This document shows, one piece after another, positions 1 to 11,687 of a DNA stretch of 64,000 bases. Where the stretch lies: NCBI RefSeq assembly GCF_000471905.2, contig NW_006497511.1, forward strand, positions 1,568,386 through 1,632,385, in the 5' to 3' direction. Numbering within the stretch: position 1 is the stretch's first letter; each line of letters opens with the position of its first letter. Under the pieces are notes generated by a model. That model searched no databases and was not told the origin of the DNA. It saw only the letters and a program-made list of their open reading frames with translations. A program made the translations under genes and the position numbers. This stretch comes from Amborella trichopoda (Eukaryota; Streptophyta; Magnoliopsida; Amborellales; Amborellaceae).

Positions 1-77
1 GAGAGAGAGAGAGAAGAGGGGGTTGTAAATTTCTGTGGGTATATAAACTATAGAGTATAGAGTTATAGATTATAGTG

Positions 78-432
78 TAGACTTTAGAGAGAGCCATTTA
101 TTATATAGTTAGTTAGATGGAGATACCAAAAAATGGTTAAAAAGGGGTTTTACTTTTTCAAGGTAAAATATGAAAGAATTGATATATATACACCATGAAG
201 TTGAAAAAATATGCATGAGCCAAAAAAGGGTCTTATATTATCTAAAATACTTAATAGTATAGACTTTAGAGAGAGCCATAGATTATTTAGTTAGTTAGAT
301 GGAGATCCCAAAAAATGATTAAAATGGTATTTTACTTTTTCAAGGTAAAAAAAAAATTGATATATATACCATGAAGTTGAAAACATATGCATGAGCCAAA
401 AAAGGGTATTTTATTCTCTAAAATACTTAATA
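78..432. repeat. Imperfect tandem duplication, unit about 182 bp
   Basis: Two adjacent copies (78-259 and 260-432) share the same order of landmarks: TAGACTTTAGAGAGAGCC, GTTAGTTAGATGGAGAT, TTTTACTTTTTCAAGGTAAAA, ACCATGAAGTTGAAAA and CATGAGCCAAAAAAGGGT. There is no coding frame. The copies differ by scattered substitutions and small indels, so the duplication is not recent. Confidence 0.75.
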
Positions 433-957
433 TTACAACAATACATTTGATAGTTTGATACTTCCATCAAAAGAAAATACATATGATCAAATCCCATTAA
501 AAAAAACTTATCATAAAAAGAGACACATATCACGACTCTCCTTCTCAAAATTGAAGTTCTTTACTCCTCTTCTGCAGCTTGTGGTTCAACTTTAACAGGT
601 ACGTCCTCCTCTAGGACCAACCATCAAGTTTGGTAGAGAGTACCAATTTGTACTTTGGCTGGTGAGGGTGGAGGATTGGGTTGAAGGATGAAAAAAGTAG
701 TTACGAGGAGGAAGGAAAGGATGTAGGGTTTGACAAAAAGCATTTAGTATCAGTCTTCTATCTGAGGGCATTGATACTGGGCTATCTAATTCTGAATATT
801 GGATATCTGAGCCGTTTGGATTTGGAAGGGTGGTAGCGTAGTAGTTGTAGGAAGGGGGAATGTGAATCACAGACTCAGAGAATGTGACTCTGAGAAGACA
901 TTGAGAGCAATGGTATGGATGTGTTATATTACACATGCAGCAATACATACAAAGTCT

Positions 958-2110
958 AGCCTAAACTCTAAACCCTAACATGTTTAAGCATGTACTATAT
1001 TGCTTGTGCAGCAGTACGAGTATAATCCAACCCTAAACTATAGACCTTAAACCCTAATCCCTAATTGTATTACTTGTTTGCAATCATTGTATCAAACTAG
1101 TATAGTCTATTTTAAGAACATTTTTAAGCATGTACTATATTGCTTTTGTAGCAGTACGAGTATACCGCAACCTTAAATCATAAAACCTTAAACCCTAATC
1201 CTTAATTGCATTGCTTGTTTGAAATCATACTTGTATAGTCTATTTTAAGGGCATGCATGGATGTGCTTGTTGCCACCTATGGTAAAATGTTCATAGTCCA
1301 TGAGGAATCTGTTAGTAATACTGATGGCAATGAGTTTATAGTCCATGTACTCATTCAATAATGTATCATAGTCCATGAGAAATCTTATAGTACTACTTTA
1401 AACATTAATTTAATCCCACTTTGTCAATGTACTTTATCATAAAAAATACTAAATGTACGCTAATGAATATACAGTTCATGAACTCATTTCAATTATGTAG
1501 CATTGTCCATGAGAAATATTATAGTGATTATACTATAACATTAAATTAAAGTCCACTATATCAATTCACCTTCATGTACAAAATATTGAGTATATGGTGT
1601 TTTGATTATTAAGATTTCATACATTATATTTTTTTAAGCAAAATGTCTGATTGGTCTTGTGCGACAGTACGAGCATAACCCAGAGTCTAGACTTAAACCA
1701 TAAACTGTAAACCCTAATCCTGGAATTGTATTGATTGTGTGTAACCGTACCAGTATAGTCTATTTTAAGGGCCTGTATGGATGTGCTTGTTGCCATTGAC
1801 GGTAACAAGTTCATAGTCATTGAGAAATCTTTTTGTAATACTGATGGTAATGAGTTTGCAGTCCATGTAATCATTTCAATTATGTAGCATAGTCCATGAG
1901 AAATCTTATAGTACTACTATCAACATTAATTTAAATCAACTTTATCAATGTAGTTTAGATTATAAAATATTGAGTATATGTTAATGAGTATACAATCCAT
2001 GAACTCATTTAAAAAATGTAGCTAGTCCATGAGAAATCTAAAATCTTAGAGTAATATTATCAACATTAATTTATTACCACTAAATCTATGTACCTTAGTA
2101 TAAATAATTA
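958..2110. repeat. Degenerate tandem repeats with AAACCCTAATCC and AGTCCATGAGAAATCT motifs
   Basis: The segment GCATGTACTATATTGCTT...GCAGTACGAGTATA occurs near 985 and 1130 and, diverged, near 1635, each followed by an AAACCCTAATCC-type stretch. A second module, ATGTGCTTGTTGCC...CATAGTCCATGAGAAATCTTA, occurs near 1262-1400 and again near 1782-2045. This looks like an old duplicated AT-rich block of about 500 bp. The short AAACCCTAA motifs are not a telomere array. Confidence 0.6.
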
Positions 2111-2125
2111 TTAATATTTCATAAT

Positions 2126-3125
2126 TTGTCTTTCAATTCTAAAAAATATTATTTTGTATCATGTCTAGCATTTAATGCAACTCCCATTAAATAATTATTA
2201 AATTGATTTCTTGATTTTTTTAATTACTAGGATTTCAAAAATTATATATTTTTAAAGTTGTCTAATCAATTTGTATATATTTAATCGAAATGTCAACTTT
2301 TATATTATTAAATTGTTTATGACATTAATGATAGTTTTCGTTTAATATTTTTTTTTCTCTAAAAGTCATGTCAAAATATTAAATAGTAATAAAAAATATT
2401 TTATTGGATTTCGGAACTAACTTTGTCTTTCAATACTAAAAAATATTATTTTGTGTCATGTCTAGCATTTAATGCAACTCCCATTAAATAATTATTAAAT
2501 ATATTTATTGATTTTTTTAATTATTAAGATTTCAAAAATTATTATTTTTTAAAGAAGTTGTCTTATCAATTTGTATATATTTAATCGAAAGGACAACTTT
2601 TATATTATTAAATTGTGTATGATATTAATTGTAGTTTCATTTAATATTTTTCATTCTCTAAAATGTCATGTCAAAATATTAAATAATAATAAACAATCTT
2701 TTATTGGATTTTGGAGCTGACTTTGTCTTTCAACTCTAAAAGTAATTATTGTGTCATGTATTGCATTTAATAAAACTCCTATTAAATACTTATTCGATTT
2801 CTTATTTTTTAATTATTAGAATTTTAAAAATTATATTTGTTTTAAAGAAGTTGTCTTAGCAATTTTTATATATTATTTCGAAATGACGGCTTTTATATTA
2901 TTAAATTGTGTATGATATTAATTGTAGTTTTCATTTAGTATTTTTTATTCTCTAAAATGTCATAACAAAATATTAAATAATAAAAAAATCTTTTATTGGA
3001 TTTTGGAGCTAATTTTATGTCTTTCAACACTAAAAAAATCTTATTGTGCTATTTTTAGCATTTAATGCAACTCCCATTAAATAATTACTAAATCGATTCT
3101 TTTATATTTTTGAATTATTAGCTAT
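2126..3125. repeat. Satellite-like tandem repeat, unit about 300 bp, 3.3 copies
   Basis: The anchor TGTCTTTCAA starts near 2127, 2424, 2724 and 3018, a period of 294-300 bp. Each unit then has GCATTTAATGCAACTCCC (changed in the third unit), an AT-rich run, TCGAAATG or a variant, CTTTTATATTATTAAATTGT and CTAAAA..TCAT. The units are very AT-rich and have no usable open frame. The array looks like a short satellite or the tandem-repeat part of a mobile element. Confidence 0.75.
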
Positions 3126-3319
3126 TTCCTAGTTAAATCTCATGCTCCAAGGCTCCAAGCTAGTGTTCCCCATGAAATTCCTCCATGAATTTCCTTAACA
3201 GCAATGGACTCTTAACTTCAGAGTGTTAAGTTTATTGTGGTGGGCTCTATGTAGCATTCAATAGACATCCACGAAATCCCTCCTTGACCTCATTGAAGCC
3301 CAAGTTCCAATCGAGTGCA

Positions 3320-4255
3320 AATGTTTCTTAGTCAGAATCACAGTATTGGTATTGGTTCATACTTCATAGCGTGCAAGTTTTGTGTTCGTGTATTTGGACT
3401 CATGCATTTTATTTTTGTTTCCTCATATGTTTGTTTCTTCTTGCTTCCTCAATCTTCTCAAAGTCATGAGATTCATGAAGTTGGTCCATGTTTGTGGACC
3501 ACAGAGGGCATACTGTTATATCGAAATCAGCACTTAGCTTTGTGATCATGGAGTATAGCTATGTGTTTGGAACTTTGGATCACAGTTTTGTTTCGATTTT
3601 GTTTCGCATCTAGCTTCCTCAAGCACTTGGCAGCAAGACTTGTTTGTGCACCGTAGTTGTGAATTTTGTTGCTAGAGTGGTGATTGCATGAATCATGAAG
3701 TTGCAGGCATTTATGTGGAACACAATATTGCAAATTGCATATCGTTATCACAAAAATGATTGTTGTGGATCACGATAGAGTTTCTGTGATCCATAAGTTG
3801 CTTGAGTAAGGATGCTTTATGTGTACGAGATAGGAATATATTATTATAACCGAAATGAGCAGTATGGATCACATAATTGAGCTCTGTGATCAATAAATTG
3901 TTATATGTTATTTGTACGTACATTTGACTTCTATATTTATTTTCATTTGGGTCCTTGTTTCCTCGACCAACTGGGAGGAACGCTTGTTTTGCGCCATAGT
4001 TGTGAAATTATGATTCTAGAGTCGAGAAATCAAGAATCATGAAGTTGAAGACATTTATGTGGACTACAGTAGTGCATTTCACATACTGTTATCACAAAAA
4101 TGATAATTGAGGATCACAAAAAAGTTGTTTGTGATCCATGAGTTGCTTGATTCATGATTCATGATGTCTACCACATAGGAGCATACTGTTTTAACTGAAA
4201 TAAGCATTGTGGATCACACAATTGAGATCTGTGATCTATAAACTGCTACATTTTT
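3320..4255. repeat. Repeated module with GGATCAC/GTGATCC inverted pairs
   Basis: Two long copies (about 3590-3905 and 3945-4255) and a partial copy (about 3430-3550) share CATACTGTTAT, ATCACAAAAATGAT, TGGATCACA and TCTGTGATC in the same order. Within the copies, GGATCAC is repeatedly followed 10-15 bp later by GTGATC, so each pair can form a hairpin. Open frames here are short and unrelated to known proteins. Confidence 0.65.
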
Positions 4256-4644
4256 TATTGAATCTAAAATCGAGCATTTGTATTGAAGTCAAGTAAGGTG
4301 ATGAATTCTATGATACTTGTTATTGTTTTACTGTTAGAACATGGAAAAATCGACATCAACCCACGTTCTGCCATATTGGGTAGCAAGATCAGAGTTGCTT
4401 TTGGCCAATGCCGAGCAATATTTCTTCGAATTGACAAATGCTTTCAGCTCCTAATCAATATTTGGAAGGAATATATAAGAATGAGGTGTCGTATGGACGA
4501 TCTTAGTGAAAGGTTGAATAGGATTGAGAAGCTAGTGAATAGGATTGATCAAGATATATAAGGTGTTAGATGGGGTAAATGCTTCTCGTAAGTTACCAGG
4601 TTTTGGTTAACCCCGAAAAGTTACCAGGTTTTGGTTAACACCCA

Positions 4645-4857
4645 AATGGTCAAATAGCATCACATCTACAATATACAGATGACACTTCACTATTTTGTGA
4701 TGCAATGCCTGTAAATGAAGAATATGTGGCTATGCTTGAAGTGGTTCAAAGCCTCATCAAGTATAAAGGTGAACATTACAAAACAAAGCTTTTGGGAGGC
4801 ATCTTTCAAGAACCTTGTAGGGGTTTTTGTGAGTCTAGAATCAACGATTATGACTAG
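4645..4857 (+). pseudogene. LINE reverse transcriptase fragment (YADD region)
   Basis: An open stretch from about 4645 to the stop at 4855-4857 reads SHLQYTDDTSLFCDA. This matches the catalytic palm motif of plant L1-type LINE reverse transcriptases, normally of the form SHLQYADDTLIF.DA; the usual Ala is replaced by Thr. Similarity fades after about 40 codons. Just upstream, 4590-4645 holds a 28-bp tandem duplication of AAGTTACCAGGTTTTGGTTAA. It is part of the same dead element as 5672-6210. There is no start codon or intact frame. Confidence 0.7.
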
Positions 4858-5671
4858 GAATCTTCACAAAATCCGTTTTTGTTAAGTCTAGAATCTCGAT
4901 TCCTCAGTTTAGGAATATCAATTCCAAGAATTATAAAATCTCATTTCTAGTATTTACTGATTTCCACAATTGATGAATCTCGATTCTACACTTGTTGAAA
5001 CTGGTTTCTAGATTTACTAGAATTCTTCCACTCGCCCCAGACCCCCGTTATTTTTATTATTATTATTATTATTATTTTTAAGCTGTTTTCTGAGAAGTGA
5101 TATTAAGAAGTTTCCAAGGCATCAAAGTACTCGAGCTAGACACTCAATATCAAGTTATAAGGGTTGTCATTTTTCTTGGCATGAAATGACTAATAGATAC
5201 CAAAGTGGTGCTCCATGTTCTCGAATTAATTCTTTAAGTATGCATTGTATTGATCCAATGGAGAGATTGCAACTCCAAGATGCTAGAAATAATGTAATGC
5301 AAATAACAAAAATGTGTATTTATATCATGTCGGTCAATGAATGGCACTTAGACATGTATTGTTTGCCCCTTAGTTCCCTCTCGATTCCAAAGATGTTGGA
5401 ATCTTGATTCCATAAATGAAGGAATCTCGATTCCATATTATTGATTCGAACTAGGTTGGAAACTCGATATCTAAGAGCTAGGGATCTCGATTCCATCTAT
5501 TTAGGGATCTCGATTCTATTTTGGTCGAATCTCGATTCCTAAAATTAGGAATATCGTTCCCCTCGATTCCTTTTGTACAAACATTGATTCTGAAAATAGG
5601 GATCTTGCAGCCGAAGGCGATTCCGCGCTTCGGGTTCGTATATTAATTCGCTTTCCAAATTGATTCGGGTA
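4858..5671. repeat. Block rich in TCTCGATTCC motifs, apparently inserted in a LINE
   Basis: AATCTCGATTCC or GATCTCGATTCC (with single-base variants) occurs at least nine times, near 4892, 4977, 5377, 5400, 5425, 5486, 5507, 5528 and 5560, with irregular spacing. The block also holds a (TTA)n run near 5050-5077. It separates two parts of one LINE that should lie closer together, so it is probably a later insertion. I could not define its ends. Confidence 0.5.
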
Positions 5672-6210
5672 ACTATGAACCATCCTATTCACTATACGTC
5701 CTTTTTAACATTCCTCTGTCTCTGGTGAACAGGACCGAAAAGCTTATGTGAGGCTTTTTATCGAGTGGGTCACTAAAACAAAGTAAGATCACCTAGTGAC
5801 ATGGGACAAGGAGCATCTATACAGGAATGGGGATTAAAAAGATCAAGGAAACAAACTTGCTTTTGCTTTCTAACTGTTGGTGAAGACTATGAAATCAAAG
5901 GGACCATCTTTTGAAGCAAGTAATGCAACACAGATATCGAATGAATGAAATAGGGTGGATGGTCAAGGCTGTGAAAAATACAAAAATAAAGAAACCATCT
6001 GGGCCATGGTGGATTTGAAAGATGCCAAGAAAGCTTCATTCAATACACCGAGAAACCTCCATACTGTGTATTTGGTTTATTCCAAGAAAACTTCCTAGAA
6101 AAGAAGTTTGGCCATCAAGATTACAAAACATTGTTGAAGAGATTCTTGCTCGAACAAACTCTGTGTTTGCACTTTCCAGACCATATAGAAGGAGTCAAAC
6201 CAACTAGCGA
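5672..6210 (+). pseudogene. LINE fragment downstream of the reverse transcriptase
   Basis: Translated in one frame from 5672, the segment has the pattern of the post-RT region of plant LINEs: a FNIP-SLVNRTEKL stretch (about 5700-5745), then GIKRIKETNLLLLSNCW (about 5829-5880), then a YRMNEIGW stretch (about 5935-5955). Several stops (TGA, TAG) interrupt it. Together with 4645-4857 it forms one + strand LINE relic interrupted by the TCTCGATTCC block. Confidence 0.6.
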
Positions 6211-7600
6211 AAGAAGGAACATCTAAGTCTTCACTAGTGGTAATTTGTTTTTAACCCAAGGAGGATAATTTTCTGTATTTAGTAGAGTGGAAGTTGGTAC
6301 ATAGGTGAGTCCTATAGATAGACTTGTACATGATGAATACATATAAAACAAAATTTTGTTTAATGATAGTTGTTGAGACTCCTTTTTTTTTCTTTTTGTT
6401 TTTTTTTTTTTTTTGAGCTTAGGATTCTATGGGGCCAATAGGAAACAACACTCTATTGATCCTTCGGTTTGTTGGTCCCTGACCCATATCCCAAGAAAAG
6501 AAATAAAATGATTTCATACACTCTATTTCCCTTAATAGGCATGGCTATGTATGGGGTGGTGAGGAAGGAGTTGGTGTTCTCTACATGTACATCTAGATTG
6601 GATACTCTCTCTTTGTTCAATGGGTGATTTGACAAGTATTTGGATAAAGTTTATTAGAATTTGTTTTTTTTGTTTTTTTATTTATTTTGACAATATATTT
6701 GTTAGAATAGATAATTTACAAAGCCCTCACATGGGATGCATGGGATGAGTATTAGGCATCCCACGTGCGGGTGCTTTATACAACGAACCTTATGCAGTTA
6801 AAGAAAAATAATAGTTAGCAACCTAGACGTTGGGTGCTCAACTTGAGGACAACAAAAGAAGGTTAGGGAGGGGTGAGGGCAATGTTGAATAGTTGCAAGT
6901 ACGTGTTGGTGTAGGACATGGGTGTAGTTGCAAGTTGTGTTGGTATAGAATATAAGTCTCAGTATAAGACATGACGTACCACAATTCTAAATTTTTTTAA
7001 AAAAGGAATTGCACAAAATGTACGATAGATCATATATGCTTTTGATTCAATAACAAAATTGGAACCCTATTTTTTTTGCTCACCATGCCATTGGGTTCCC
7101 GAAATCACCGTATTCAGTTGGGAATCCTGAAGAATTTGTTCCGCTACGCATGTCCATACATCTCTAACATGGGTAGGGGACCCTTGTCAAGGAATCCATT
7201 TAACATAGGTTGAGGGGGAAGGAAGAGGATTAAAATAGAGTTTTCAGATGAAGGATAGAGAATTTTGGGAAGCATAAGAAGAAAGATAAGAAAGACATAG
7301 AGGGGAAGGAGAAGGAGAGAAGTAGCAGTTGTAGTGCAAAATCCCAGCATTAATTAACACCGGTAGATCCCCAATAGAAAGAAATGTAACTTGTGTTGGA
7401 ACCGAGCAAATAAAAACGGTTGAGTAAGATATGTAAGCTTAGACAGAAAAGGAGAGAGATGTGGTGACAAGAGCTACAATAGAGAGGTAGATAGGGAGAA
7501 GAGGCGAATATGTTAAGCGTGTGGAGAAAGGGGCTGGGAGCGTGAAGAAAATCCAAAGGAAAAAAATACATGAACATGAGTAATAAAAAACCTATCTAAA
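6211..7600. other. No gene seen; AT-rich, poly-T run
   Basis: A T-rich run lies at about 6380-6413, and a short imperfect CCCACGTG context is near 6720-6775. Open frames on the - strand at 7144-7577 are short, hydrophobic and unlike any family I know. They lie just 3' of the - strand LINE relic and may be its 3' flank. Confidence 0.5.
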
Positions 7601-7619
7601 GACTTCATGGTCTGGTGCC

Positions 7620-9970
7620 ACTTGCAACAGCGCCCTCCTTAGCCAAAGCCTCTGCTGCCGTATAAGCTTCCTGCCAAATATGAAGGGAGAGAACTCGAAG
7701 AGCCTGCAAAGATGGACAACTTGGTCACAGATATGAGAAAGACACTAGGGATGTTGTATTCCCCTTTGAGCCCAATATGACATTCTTGGAGTCACCTTGA
7801 ACTATTAGGTTTTGGCTCCAAATGGGATTGAACCTTTTGAGATCTTCTAAAAGAGCATTGGCCTCAGCCTAGGTGGAGTCGCCTATTGGGAGATGCCCAT
7901 GGAGTCGCCTGTTCCTAGAGATGCCCCAAAGCTGCAGGGGCCTAGGGTCCCTATGGAACAACTGTCAAAATTGATTTCCATTGAACCCTCGCATGGAAAA
8001 GAGAAGAGGGACGGGGGTGGGGGGGGACCACATTGATGAACGATGAGGTTTGGGAGTTCTATGTGTGATGATGTTGCTCCTATGCAAGCGGAAGTCTGAT
8101 TTAGAGAAGTGCTCGAGGTGTTTGTAGTTTGTCGCCCAGAAGATGGAGAGTTTACGACACTTCTGACTTCTATAAAAAGATCCATTCATTTCTTTCCCCA
8201 CAAAATGATCAAAGAATGACGATCAAGGCCTGGGGTTTTGGAGAGATGTCAATAATGGATTGCTTCACGGGCGACCATACTCCATCCAGGACAAACTTGA
8301 GCCCAGAGGCTACAGTTTTGGTAAAGATCTTTATAGGAGTTGGGAAGACTAAGTCTTCTGAAATCACTATTATCATTAGCGACACCCAAATTTGGGAATC
8401 AAGGCAATGATGTGGAATTCATACCTCTGCTAATTATACTTGTGTGGAAAAACTCACTCAGAAGGCAAGGATGTCATGAGATATCATCATCGTCAAAGAC
8501 TTTTCCCAACTGATTGGGGTTGGCTAGACATCATGAGATATGGTCTTCCTCTGCTAATAATACTTGTGTGGAAAAACTCACTCAAGAAGGCAAGGATGTT
8601 CATGAGATATCATCATCGTCATAGCCTTTACCCAACTAATTGGGGTTGGCTAGACATCATGAGCTATGGCCTTCTAAAATCTAGGGAAGATGGCAGTCAG
8701 GAAACCATCTGGTCCTGGAGTCCTATCTCTTCTAAGGTCTGCAATGGCTATGGAGATCTCAGTTTGGTTAAGGGAATTTCAAGCCAATTGGCCTTATCCT
8801 GGGAAATGGAGGGGACGGAGAGGTCAGACGTAACAGAATGAGGATCAGCAAGGTTTTGGAAAAATGATATATTGGCAAAGTCATTTTGCAAGGTTTGGAG
8901 AAAGACTCTTGACCCACAAAGATTTGGTTAAAGACTTTTCCTCTGCATCTAGAACTGGCAATCTTGTGGAAAAAGGCAGTATTCCTGTCTTCCACCTGAA
9001 GCCATTTGATCTGAGAGTGCTGGAACCAAAAGATTTGAGAGTGCTGGAACCAAAAGATTTGTCTTTCTTAAGGAGATTCAGGAGCTGGGCTTGGCCCTCT
9101 CGTCTCCTGGTACTTTCTGAAAAGTTTAGAGCTTCTAGGGCATCAAGGTTGTTAATTCAGAGAGGAAGGACTTTGTGGTTAAAGACAACTTGATGGGGAT
9201 ACTGTGACTCCACGATTTGATGGTAGTTTTTGAGTAGTTGGTGCTTCTTATGAAGTGTAAGACCAGCCCAACCAAAGACCAAGAACAAGTGCCATCAAGA
9301 TATAAAGAAGTTACAATAGTCCAGTTCTTTTAGCCAAGCAAGTTCGGATCTGAAAAGTTTAGGACCACAAGTAGATGGATTGGTTTAAGTCGAAGGTTTG
9401 TGGTCAGAGATAGGTTTGGAAAGAGTTAGCAAGTCGATGCCAGGGAAGAAATCCTTGCATTCCTGTGAGATCAAGAGGCGGTCCAGCTTAGTCCAAGTGG
9501 GAGAAGAGGAGTGGTTAGACGTTCTGTAGGAAGAACCAGCGAGTGGTCTTCTAAAAGATTATTCTGAGCAATGAAATTAGAGAGACCAATCATGTTGGTT
9601 GTGATTGTAGCAAGGCAATTGGTTTCATGAAGCCATCGTATAGTTTCAAAGTCCCACCAATCACTCAAGGGTTAGGAGGAGAGGAGGCAATAGCATTGAG
9701 TTCCTGCCAGAAGGCTTCCTTATGATGAGGTCTGTTGGGGCCAGAAACTGCAGTGAATTTCTAAGAAAAGTTGTCCTTGATCATGTCTAAGATTGTGGAA
9801 ACAGAGTACAATGGAGACCGAGTGGATTCCAAAAGAATCATGTCTAAGATTGTGGAAAGACCGAGTGGATTCCAACAGATGACCCAAATGTCACATGAGG
9901 CACCCTGTGCCTCATGGGCAGACCATTGACTGGTGTGTCTATCCTCAAACACTACGAATATCAGCAAGAA
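7620..9970 (-). mobile_element. Decayed LINE (L1-type), minus strand
   Basis: Read from high to low coordinates, the - strand shows remnants in LINE order. An endonuclease (EEP) part lies at about 9950-9350 (VSGPNRPHHKEAFW, then a KLDRLLIS stretch). An RNTAFFHKIASSR stretch is near 8980, and a TPGPDGF motif, the N-terminal signature of LINE reverse transcriptases, is near 8710. A short RT remnant lies at 8400-8240. RNase H remnants follow at about 8020-7630 (INFDSCSIGTLGP, then EAYTAAEALAKEGAV). Most of the RT palm is missing and the frame shifts repeatedly. A 124-bp tandem duplication sits where RT sequence should be. The element is dead; family assignment is good, exact ends are not. Confidence 0.75.
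8424..8669. repeat. Tandem duplication (124 bp) with CCCAACT..TTGGGGT..GGCTA motif
   Basis: Copies at about 8424-8547 and 8548-8669 both carry CCTCTGCTAAT, GTGTGGAAAAACTCACTCA, GAGATATCATCATCGTCA and CCCAACTGATTGGGGTTGGC or a near variant. The last string resembles a motif common in plant short interspersed repeats (TCCCAACTAATTGGGGTCGG, from memory). It is read through by a 133-codon open frame that I regard as chance. Confidence 0.65.
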
Positions 9971-10766
9971 ACTTTAATTTGTTTTTTATTTTTTGGGTTT
10001 TGGTGGTTTTGTGGTGGTTTTCTTTTTTATTTTTTTTCTGGGTGTTGGTTTTCTAGATTGCGAAAACCTCTGGGGAGGTTTGACGAGAGCAAGAGGGGGA
10101 CCACCCTCTTCTTGCAAGGGTGCCCAAGCCATCTAATGTTCCAAGTAATGAAATTTGTATGGCTAAAAGACTGCTGGAATTCAGCTGCAATTTTTTACTT
10201 GAATAAATTGGATTTTGTCAAGTAGATAATTTTGATGCCATGATTATGTTATAGGGCTTCCAAATTGGCTTTTTCAATGTTATTGACCCACAAACCTCGT
10301 AATTTATTTGTGAAATGGACCATGATACTTGTAATGGGTGGGAACGTAGAATCTTCTGCTGTGTTCAATCCTAAAAGAGCACAAGATTGTAGGAGCGACA
10401 TGTACCTGCCACTCTCTATGAATCTCCTAGAGGCACATAAAAAGCCTTATGGAGTGGTCTAACAAAACATAACTTTGTCATGGTAGCTTGCATACTTGTA
10501 TAACTTTGTCATGGTAGCTTGCATACTTGCATACTTTTCTAGCTACCTCCCTAATGGGATGAAGACAACTCACGAGATTCACCAACTTAGCCACCTCCTC
10601 CCTTAAGCTTATTCTCTTATGCTTACCACATAAATCAACATTTCGTACCTTGTATCTGAAAAACAGTCCAGTGCCTAACCTAGATGGCTGAGAGAATCAA
10701 AATGAAAAGTAGTCCTCACAATAGATCAACCTAAACACTCACACTACTTCCCTGTAAAGTCTAATT
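9971..10766. other. No gene seen; small tandem duplications
   Basis: The segment holds a T/G-rich stretch (about 9975-10045) and a 31-32 bp tandem duplication of ATAACTTTGTCATGGTAGCT at about 10468-10530. It is probably the 5' flank of the - strand LINE relic. No recognisable protein or RNA gene. Confidence 0.5.
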
Positions 10767-11687
10767 GTGAGGAGCAATGTTCAATAAGGCGGAGGGGGCT
10801 GTCTAGGCTGTGGGGGGGCTGGGCCACCTAGGCCAAAAAAAACCAGTGATTTTTTTTTTTTTTTTAAAATTTGGATCCCCCACACCTCCCCCCATTTTAT
10901 GATATATAAAATCGTTTGTTTTATTATTTAATAAGTAGGTTTTGTATGTAATATATTGTTAAGATGTCGGAAGCACATATCAAACCTAAACATTTACAAC
11001 TTTAGATTGTAAATGAAATAAGTATCACTCAAAGTGAACATTAAAAGATAAAATGAACTCGAGATGTCGTTTAAATCTCGCAAATCACAAGTCACAAAAG
11101 TTTCAAAAGTCATTAGCAAAAAGTCATATGAACGATGTCCGACTAACAAAGGCCACAAACTACAAAAAGTCTTCTTCTTGAAGTGGATTCGATTTCGGGC
11201 CAAACCGAAATGCTTGGGATCCCAAATCTCCTCTTTTACAACCCCTATAAGGCTCAAAAAGATTGGGGTTGAATATCCTTTAATATCGTGACCATTCGAG
11301 GATTTCGAAAAATTTTTCGATCTCTGAAAAGTCTTCAAATCTAGTTTTTTTCAAGTTATTTCTCTCTCTAAAGTTCACTAAATTTGTGTTTGGGGGCGAG
11401 AATGACCCCCCTAAACCTTATCCCCCCTTTTAAGGGGGTAAAATGACCTTTTTTGCCCCCACCCGAAAGTTTTTTTCCACCATACCCCTGCGCCGCCTAG
11501 GCCGGTGCCTAGTTCTGCCCTATTGACTGCCTAATCAGCCGCCCGACCGCCTAATCAGCCGCCCGACCGCCTAGGCAGACGCCTAGTTCTGGCGCCTAAT
11601 TAGTCCTACCTTAAGAACGCCTAGGTGATTTTTTAAAATACCCTCCTAGGCGGTTGGGTGGCTGACTTTTTGAACATTGGTGAGGAG
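10767..11687. mobile_element. Non-autonomous hAT-like DNA element with 8-bp target-site duplication
   Basis: The element runs from 10775 to 11679 (905 bp). It starts CAATGTTCAATAAG and ends CTTTTTGAACATTG, terminal inverted repeats that match at 13 of 14 positions. It is flanked on both sides by the identical 8-mer GTGAGGAG (10767-10774 and 11680-11687). An 8-bp target-site duplication is the hallmark of the hAT superfamily. The subterminal regions are rich in CCTAGGC and GCCGCC motifs, with a 20-bp tandem duplication at about 11530-11569. No transposase frame is present, so it would need a transposase supplied from elsewhere. The perfect duplication suggests a fairly young insertion, and it lies outside any gene I can see. 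Confidence 0.8.

Noticed and set aside
955..1730. AAACCCTAA motifs as an interstitial telomere
   Set aside because: Only isolated degenerate copies inside larger duplicated modules, not a tandem TTTAGGG array.
4283..4561. 92-codon open frame with a C-terminal helix
   Set aside because: No family recognised, no codon or conservation support, lies between repeats and a LINE relic.
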